Positions 40,001 through 44,310 of a stretch of 44,310 bases of DNA are shown one piece after another (position 1 is the first letter of the stretch; the number at the start of each line of letters is the position of its first letter). The position numbers and the translations under genes were made by a program. The DNA comes from Kofleriaceae bacterium (GTDB lineage: Bacteria; Myxococcota_A; Polyangia; Haliangiales; Haliangiaceae), in NCBI GenBank assembly GCA_013368795.1, contig JABFXX010000372.1, forward strand, positions 1 through 44,310, read 5' to 3'. The notes under the pieces were generated by a model. The model saw only the letters and a program-made list of their open reading frames with translations, did no database searches and was not told the origin of the DNA.

Positions 40001-40469
40001 CGCGCAAGCGATCGAGCGCGGTCTTCAGCCGCCAGCGAACGGTGCTGGCCGGTACGCCCTGCTGTCGCGCGATGGTCGCGAGCGGTACGCCTTCGCAGAA
40101 ATGAAGCAACACGGTCGTGCGGTACGGCTCGTCGAGGCGCAGCACGAGCTCGACGAGCTTGCGCTGGGTCTCGGCGCGCGCGACCAGCACGTCCTGGGTC
40201 GGAACATCGTCGCCCTCGATGAGCAAGGTCGCCTGCTCGCGCGCGGTGCGCCGTCCCTCCCCGCGCGCCCGCATGCGCAGCCGGTTGAGCATCACCTTCG
40301 CGAGCCACGACTTCGCAGACTCGCTGCGCTCGGGCGTACGCCGCATCGTCGCGATCCACGTGTCCTGCACGAGGTCGTCGGCGATGTCGCTGTCGCGAAC
40401 GAGGCGCAGGGCGAGCGCGCGCAGCCATCCGGCATGCACGAGCAGCTCCTCTGCGCGTCGGTCGCTCAT
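37035..40469 (-). CDS. membrane-tethered ECF sigma factor fused to carboxypeptidase-regulatory-like repeats and a PDZ domain
   Basis: The 1144-residue chain starts with an ECF sigma factor: sigma2 at about 8-75 (DSDIADDLVQDTWIATMRR, WLAKVMLNRLRMRA) and sigma4 at about 103-158 (LRLDEPYRTTVLLHFCEGVP, then ASTVRWRLKTALDRLRE). Basic residues precede one transmembrane helix (about 188-206, LVAVAIVLLLLLVGAIVW). About 930 exported residues follow. Around eight carboxypeptidase-regulatory-like beta-sandwiches each open with a [ST]-I/L-x-G-x-V motif (RVAGRVTFHG, TIVGRVVRDD, TLRGTVVDGS, SISGRVVDQNG, AISGTVVDDDG). A PDZ domain ends the protein (about 1062-1142, VEVQPGGPAATAGFVDGDVI). The frame is unbroken, so this is one protein as read. 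The start has no strong Shine-Dalgarno. There is no separate anti-sigma gene. Confidence 0.9.
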   Translation of the reverse strand: MSDRRAEELLVHAGWLRALALRLVRDSDIADDLVQDTWIATMRRTPERSESAKSWLAKVMLNRLRMRARGEGRRTAREQATLLIEGDDVPTQDVLVARAETQRKLVELVLRLDEPYRTTVLLHFCEGVPLATIARQQGVPASTVRWRLKTALDRLREGLDAESGGRKQWLVPLLAIPKGVLVAQKTSKLVAVAIVLLLLLVGAIVWRGHRGGSDAGAARTAGPGKAGAVVHADGTAPTVLGADPDRPAWLIQPDVKPRRVAGRVTFHGAPVAGATVELASLATESGLGVPLQRTSSASGEFDFGAQPAMEFSVRASAAHHSSAMLDVDLRNPTLRPEHLELALGACDAAMTGTVHDASGGAIAKARIARLDLESRVPGGPAAVADENGAYELCVETKWPPSVIVEVSAAGYGTIVYTAIVPGRVKVDFLLVPEATIVGRVVRDDTREPVAQAYVWIPVGPPGVVQRTGWRATFSDASGHFRLDRVAPGSHLVSARAEGLADAAGVPVAVEAGQTSAEIEIRLEAGSTLRGTVVDGSKPVAGARVAASSRTAFSQDDGSYVLTGVPRGDVKLTAMPYEVVKPQSFHASEPLHDGVVIEVEAFGTITGRVVRGRDAISGAAVSLSGPHERELDPVRTDADGRFTARGLRPGQWSVGASSQQLGVFGDAGAIVQLARGETKDVTIELEYGASISGRVVDQNGAPVSGATVGFIHTSQDDIGLGVTAMDGSFRAAMMSGGGQYRPKVSATPTATPSKTALRPASGTEFPLVTLADGHSEVTGVLLAVKLERLAISGTVVDDDGAPVPDVRVVAEQVEGNAVPRFFPSLQTPASTTDVGGRFTISELPEGTYALRARSLTGIEGTLTGIRAGRKDVVFALPSSGGIDATIVGFKNPPQVTARPTDITRTTAAVPGTQQGNVVSFRNLAPGSYLVAARNETEGASALVEVVGRKTSPVTLTSKGSAVVAGRVREFRSGKPIQGMTCQALPRAGITQVTIAPGEGVDTDAQGGFVLEAPVGDTAVWCYGLAALYSDGMRTFTLPAGQRLEVDVPVVAWNEGLRVRADIGATLDPTVLVPRLVEVQPGGPAATAGFVDGDVITAVDGASVAELSAGGVGLLIRNRAPGTKVKIAATRGGRTITGELVLGPAQ

Positions 40470-40528
40470 CGCTTCTATCTTGCTTCATGCCGCCCGCGCG
40501 CAGACCGACGGCACCGACGCGAACTTTT

Positions 40529-40996
40529 TCAGACCCGCGAGCTGCCGATCCGGGGGTCGTCCTCGGCGCGGACGTAGTCGACGCCCAGCGGGCCCATGGC
40601 CGTCACCTGCGTGATGTACTCGCCGGACTTCGCCCAGTGAAAGTGCGCCGTGTTGCCGGGCAGGACGATCACCGCCCCCGGCGGATATGCCTCGAGCTTT
40701 CCGGAATCGAACGACTCGCCGAGGCCGATGTAGAAGATGCCGGAGAGGACCAAGTAAACCCGGTCCTCGGGATGCTTGTGTGGCAGCAACTTCACTCCGC
40801 GCGGCACCTTGACCCGGACTACGTAGAGGCCGTTCTCCGAGGGCTGCCCGGCCACGATCGCGAGCCGAACCGACGCCGGGAACGCGGCGAACGGCTTCCA
40901 TTCGATGTCCTCCGACAGGATCGCCCGGAATGCCTCGAGGCCTGGCTGGTGGGGTCTCGCTGGCTGCCTGGCGTCCGCCGTTTGCTCGTGTGACAT
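40529..40996 (-). CDS. cupin domain protein
   Basis: The 155-residue protein holds one cupin barrel: motif 1 as LPHKHPEDRVYLVLSGIFYI and motif 2 as PPGAVIVLPGNTAHFHWAKS. Two His of motif 1 with Glu, and the His of motif 2, could bind a metal. The region before the barrel (EWKPFAAFPASVRLAIVAGQ) resembles ChrR-type or sensory cupins. There is no HTH domain. It starts 6 nt after the DJ-1 family stop on the same strand, so the two are one operon. A dioxygenase, isomerase or ligand-binding role is possible; the substrate is unknown. Confidence 0.88.
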   Translation of the reverse strand: MSHEQTADARQPARPHQPGLEAFRAILSEDIEWKPFAAFPASVRLAIVAGQPSENGLYVVRVKVPRGVKLLPHKHPEDRVYLVLSGIFYIGLGESFDSGKLEAYPPGAVIVLPGNTAHFHWAKSGEYITQVTAMGPLGVDYVRAEDDPRIGSSRV

Positions 40997-41002
40997 GGGG
41001 CG

Positions 41003-41692
41003 CTATGCCGCCTTCCTCACCTCGAGCACCTTCAGCAATGCCTGCGCCGCGTTCGTCGACGATGCCGGGTTCTGTCCCGTGACGAGACGACCATCGACGA
41101 TCGCGAGAGGCTCCCAGTTGCGCACCTTCTCGAAGACGGCTCCCAGCCTCATCAGCTCGTCCTCGACGAGGAACGGCACCACCTTGGTGAGCCCGACTTC
41201 CTCCTCCTCACCGTTGGTGAAGCCGGTCACGTGCTTTCCTTTGACCAGGGGCTCGCCCTTGTACTTCACGTGGCGAAGCGTGCCCGGCGAGTGGCAGACC
41301 AATGCCACCGGCTTGCCGGCGTTGTAGAAGGCCTCGATCAGTGCGATCGAATCCTTGCTCTCCGCCAGATCCCACATCGGGCCGTGCCCGCCCACGTAGA
41401 AGATGGTGTCGAAGTCGCCCTCCTTCATCTCGGCGAGCTTGCGCGTGCTGGCGAGTGCCTTCTGAGCCGCCTCGTCCTTCTTGAACCGCGCCATGGCCGG
41501 CGTCTGATTTTCGGGAAGGTCACTTTTCGGATCGACCGGCGGCTGCCCGCCATTCGGAGATGCCAGCGTCAGGTCGACGCCCGCATCTCTGAAAACGAAG
41601 TACGGCGCCGCGAACTCCTCGAGCCAGAAACCGGTTTTGCGGCCGGTGTTACCGAGCTGATCGTGCGAGGTCAGGACCATCAAGATTTTCAT
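41003..41692 (-). CDS. DJ-1/PfpI family protein (Hsp31-like type 1 glutamine amidotransferase domain)
   Basis: The ATG at 41692 gives 229 residues with AAGGAGA 6 nt upstream; the frame extends further only as an unsupported leader. The nucleophile elbow is ALVCHSPGTLR with C133 and H134. An acidic partner is likely E25 or E26 in FWLEEFAAPYFVF. Also present are GGHGPMWDL and the family segment ASPNGGQPPVDPKS. It matches Hsp31/YhbO-type proteins proposed as glyoxalase III, chaperone or deglycase; which applies is not settled for the family. It forms an operon with the cupin downstream, suggesting a carbonyl-stress role. Confidence 0.92.
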   Translation of the reverse strand: MKILMVLTSHDQLGNTGRKTGFWLEEFAAPYFVFRDAGVDLTLASPNGGQPPVDPKSDLPENQTPAMARFKKDEAAQKALASTRKLAEMKEGDFDTIFYVGGHGPMWDLAESKDSIALIEAFYNAGKPVALVCHSPGTLRHVKYKGEPLVKGKHVTGFTNGEEEEVGLTKVVPFLVEDELMRLGAVFEKVRNWEPLAIVDGRLVTGQNPASSTNAAQALLKVLEVRKAA

Positions 41693-41790
41693 GTCCGTTC
41701 TCCTTGTTCCTCGGTGTGTCAATTCGATCTGAAGGCATGCAGCGTCCGCGCCACGCGGCGGCCACACGATCGGGACGTGACTCGGTCGCG

Positions 41791-42954
41791 CTACGGCGTG
41801 CAGCTGACGCTCGTCGGGTCGATGACGATCGTCTGGTCCGTCGAGCACGCGTCCACCCGCGTCGACAGCCCGAAGATGAACGTCAAGCGCGCCGTCGGTC
41901 CCGCCGGCGAATCGATCGACACCATCACGTGCGGTATCCCCTCGAACTTCGCGCCGGGCGTCGGCGGCGTGAGCGTCAGCAGGCAGTGGTTATCGAGGCC
42001 GCTGGCGATCTGGTAGCCAAACGTCTCGCCGGGCAGCCAGTTGACCGACGCTTCGATCCTCGGGTTCGTGCACAGCACATTCGGCGGAAGCTCGAGCCTG
42101 ACCTTGTACGGCTCGCTGCACAGCGCCTGGCTCGGCTGCACGGTGACCGGATAGTCGAGGTGCGTTCCCACCGCGAGCAGCACGCAGTCGAGGAGCTCGC
42201 GAGTAGGCGCGTCGAGATCACACTCGGCGCACGCCTGGTCGACGGCGCACGTCGTCGGCGCACACGAGCTCTGCTGGCCGTCCTTGTTCTGACACGTCCC
42301 GATCCGACAGCCGTCGTCGAGCGTCACGCACGCAGCCGCGCCAATGCAGCCGGCGTTACCCGTGCCATCGCAATAGCGCAACGGCTCGCAGTCCACGGCC
42401 GGATCGTCGCGGTCAACGAACGCATCGCAGTCGACGTCGTTGCCGCGCGCCACCGCAACCAGCTCCGGCCGCGAGCCACGGTCGCGCTTCCACCGCACGC
42501 AATCCGACGTCGGACGTCCCCACAGCTCGACGCTCTGGGCCGCGTAGTCGACGAGCGGAAGCTCGTATTTGTAAACGACGTCGTCGGTCGGAACGGTGAA
42601 GTCGAACAGCTCCGCGATGCCGACCGGCACGTCGCCCTTACTCGCGACGACGAGCAAATAGTCTCCGAGCTTCGCGTTGTCCTCGGCGGGCGGCACGAAG
42701 TACGTGTACGCGCCGGCCGTCGCCGGCAGCGTGACGACGTCGCTGTCCGCGACGAGGCGCCGCAACAGCAGGCCCGGCTCGGGCTCCGTCGCCGTGTGTC
42801 CTGGCGGGACCGGAACCATCGTCCCCGTCTTCTGGCCGAAGTAGAACTCGACCCGATCGATCTCGATCTGGTCGTGACCGTCGACGACGAAGTAAGCGCC
42901 GTAGCGATCGCTACAGGCCGCGAGCGCGACAAGTGCGAGCAGCGGCCTCCACAT
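41791..42954 (-). CDS. Cys-rich lipoprotein of unknown function
   Basis: The ATG at 42954 opens MWRPLLALVALAAC, a lipoprotein signal; the product has 387 residues. The first 150 residues after the anchor are beta-rich, with EIDRVEFYFGQKTGT and TYFVPPAEDN. A Cys-rich middle (about 160-270) has many spaced pairs (VDCDAFVDRDDPAVDCEPLR, GNAGCIGAAACVTL, CAVDQACAECD), reminiscent of myxobacterial MopE-like or EGF-like surface proteins. The C-terminal third is a beta domain. The upstream open frame has no signal. It is divergent from the next lipoprotein and 98 nt from the DJ-1 start. No role assigned. Confidence 0.68.
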   Translation of the reverse strand: MWRPLLALVALAACSDRYGAYFVVDGHDQIEIDRVEFYFGQKTGTMVPVPPGHTATEPEPGLLLRRLVADSDVVTLPATAGAYTYFVPPAEDNAKLGDYLLVVASKGDVPVGIAELFDFTVPTDDVVYKYELPLVDYAAQSVELWGRPTSDCVRWKRDRGSRPELVAVARGNDVDCDAFVDRDDPAVDCEPLRYCDGTGNAGCIGAAACVTLDDGCRIGTCQNKDGQQSSCAPTTCAVDQACAECDLDAPTRELLDCVLLAVGTHLDYPVTVQPSQALCSEPYKVRLELPPNVLCTNPRIEASVNWLPGETFGYQIASGLDNHCLLTLTPPTPGAKFEGIPHVMVSIDSPAGPTARLTFIFGLSTRVDACSTDQTIVIDPTSVSCTP

Positions 42955-43125
42955 CCCACCATCGTACGCGATAGCGGCGCGCGAGGGAGACCTACATCGG
43001 CAGTGTGTTCGGGAAGGCACAGCGCGAACGATGCATCACGTTCGGTTCCGGGACGCCTCTGACCAAGTCGCTAGAACTACGAAGGTGAAACGCGTGGCCT
43101 CACCCTTGCTGGCGGTGCCGCGGCC

Positions 43126-44310
43126 ATGGCGAGTAGGAAGCTGGTTTTGCTGCTTGGACTGGTGACAGGGTGCGACGGAGACGGTTCAGGAACGACGCCC
43201 GACGGCGGCAACCATGACGAAGTCTGCAGTCGCTGCGGCGGACTCCAGCGCGACGCACCGTGGCCCTCGGAAGGTCATGACGTGCGCAACCAGCGCCGGA
43301 GTACGTTCGCCGGTCCCGGCCAACAGCCCGCGATCCTGTGGCGGGCCGAAGTCGCGTCGAGCACGGACGGCGATGCGGTCGTGGTGGCCAAGGACGGCAC
43401 GATCTACGCGAGCGGATTTGGCGGGCTGGTCGTGCTGCGGCCGGACGGCTCCGAAATCTCGCGCGACGTGAGCTCGCTCGGTGGCCTGTACGCGAGCGTT
43501 GCCGAGGACGGACACGTCTACGTCGTCGATGACTTCTCCGATCGCGTCGAGACGCTCGACCCGATGACGCAAGAACGGTCTCTCCTCGTCGAGTACTGGG
43601 CCAATGGCGGTGCGGCGCTCTGGCCTATCGTCGGTGCCGACCAGAAGATCTACCTCGGCGGCATCTACGGTCACGCCATGTCGTCCTCGGGCGACCCGCT
43701 ATGGTCGGTCTTGCCGTCGGGCGATATCCAGAACGGCGCACGGTGCGAGCACGCGCCCGCAGTCGCCGCCGACGGCACATTGCGGTTTGCCTGCAACGAG
43801 GTCCTGCGCGGAGTCGACCGCGAAGGCCAGATCCAGTGGTCAGCACCGAGCGCCGCGAGCCTCGATAGCTCCGCCGTCGTCGACGACGAGGGCACCACGT
43901 ACCTGTGCGCCAACTCGCTCACCGCGATCGATCCCGCAGGCGCCGAGCGGTTCACCTCCGCTTCATGCCTCAGCGGTACCTCGCCCGCGATCGGTGAAGA
44001 CGGAACGATCTACTTCGCAGGGTACAGCGAGCTGGTCGCGCTCGCTAACGACGGTTCGGAGCGGTTCCGGTTTCCCTACTACGAGAACCACGGCAGCTCG
44101 CCGGCCATCGACTCGGAAGGGACGATCTACGTCGCGGCCGACATCGCAGCGGATAGCGGCGCTTACCTGATCGCGATCAATCCCGACGGGACCGAGAAGT
44201 GGAAGCTGTCGATCGGCAGCGAGGGCGGTTCCCCATCGATCGGGCTCGATCACCGCGTCTACGTGATCGCGACCGACACCGACCGTGTCCACAAGCTCGT
44301 CGCGGTCGGC
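43126..44310 (+). CDS. PQQ-like beta-propeller lipoprotein, 3' end beyond window
   Basis: The ATG at 43126 opens MASRKLVLLLGLVTGC, a lipoprotein signal with the lipid Cys at residue 16. The frame stays open for 395 codons to the window end, so the gene is partial. After a Cys-containing linker (DEVCSRCGG), repeats of about 40-45 residues appear. Each has a D/E-D/E-G-x-[IL]-Y-x-[AG] strand (KDGTIYASG, EDGHVYVVD, EDGTIYFAG, SEGTIYVAA) and a [LVA]-D-P-[AD]-G-x-E-x-W/R-like end. This is the PQQ/BamB-type propeller. At least six blades are visible. It is likely surface or periplasmic; its ligand is unknown. Confidence 0.78.
   Translation, partial: MASRKLVLLLGLVTGCDGDGSGTTPDGGNHDEVCSRCGGLQRDAPWPSEGHDVRNQRRSTFAGPGQQPAILWRAEVASSTDGDAVVVAKDGTIYASGFGGLVVLRPDGSEISRDVSSLGGLYASVAEDGHVYVVDDFSDRVETLDPMTQERSLLVEYWANGGAALWPIVGADQKIYLGGIYGHAMSSSGDPLWSVLPSGDIQNGARCEHAPAVAADGTLRFACNEVLRGVDREGQIQWSAPSAASLDSSAVVDDEGTTYLCANSLTAIDPAGAERFTSASCLSGTSPAIGEDGTIYFAGYSELVALANDGSERFRFPYYENHGSSPAIDSEGTIYVAADIAADSGAYLIAINPDGTEKWKLSIGSEGGSPSIGLDHRVYVIATDTDRVHKLVAVG

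Overview
The window is about 44 kb of very GC-rich, densely packed DNA. It reads as the chromosome of a predatory or social delta-proteobacterium, that is Myxococcota and probably the Polyangia/Kofleriaceae/Nannocystineae side. The grounds are strong G/C preference at third codon positions, two very large Ser/Thr protein kinases, a MEDS-GAF-GAF hybrid histidine kinase, an NtrC-type regulator, two ECF sigma proteins with unusual fusions, a probable caspase-like protein tail, and about nine small lipoproteins with collagen-like, Cys/Asp-repeat or beta-propeller bodies. The lineage is inferred from content; there is no rRNA or housekeeping marker. I saw no tRNA, rRNA, CRISPR array, insertion sequence or prophage block.

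Layout. 1-993: 3' part of a probable caspase-family protein. 1052-3672: MFS exporter converging on an NtrC-like response regulator, with both stops inside one CTAG. 3803-4264: diheme cytochrome c lipoprotein. 4302-10588 (minus): a tripartite RND efflux operon (TolC-like, adaptor and pump, joined by 4-nt overlaps), followed 13 nt later by a lone phage/T6SS-type spike protein. 10706-14117: lipoproteins, a two-helix membrane protein and a PDZ protein. 14222-17445 (minus): beta-propeller lipoprotein, uncharacterised DRE-TIM-like protein and PAS-GGDEF cyclase in one transcription unit. 17659-19132: flavin reductase-like protein converging on an ADP-ribosylglycohydrolase. 19262-24488 (minus): GST, SnoaL-fused ECF sigma and kinase-ATPase-TPR operon, divergent from a second kinase-TPR protein (24670-27501). 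27522-30757: Cys/Asp-repeat lipoprotein, PIG-L deacetylase, small membrane protein, left-handed beta-helix acyltransferase and DUF4275 protein. 30754-34350: a 3' gene remnant and a hybrid histidine kinase lying between two diverged direct repeats. 34351-37034: molybdenum hydroxylase large subunit coupled to a NADAR protein. 37035-40469: a sigma factor fused through a membrane helix to a roughly 930-residue exported domain. 40529-41692: cupin and DJ-1 family pair. 41791-44310: two divergent lipoproteins, the last running off the window.

The most unusual object is the 1144-residue protein at 37035-40469. It has an N-terminal ECF sigma factor (sigma2 and sigma4), one transmembrane helix, then a chain of carboxypeptidase-regulatory-like beta-sandwiches and a C-terminal PDZ domain. 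It looks like a sigma factor and its own envelope sensor in one chain, possibly freed by proteolysis. The second lead is the histidine kinase segment: degenerate repeats with identical 56-nt internal spacing flank it, a truncated gene lies on one side, and an orphan molybdoenzyme subunit lies on the other.
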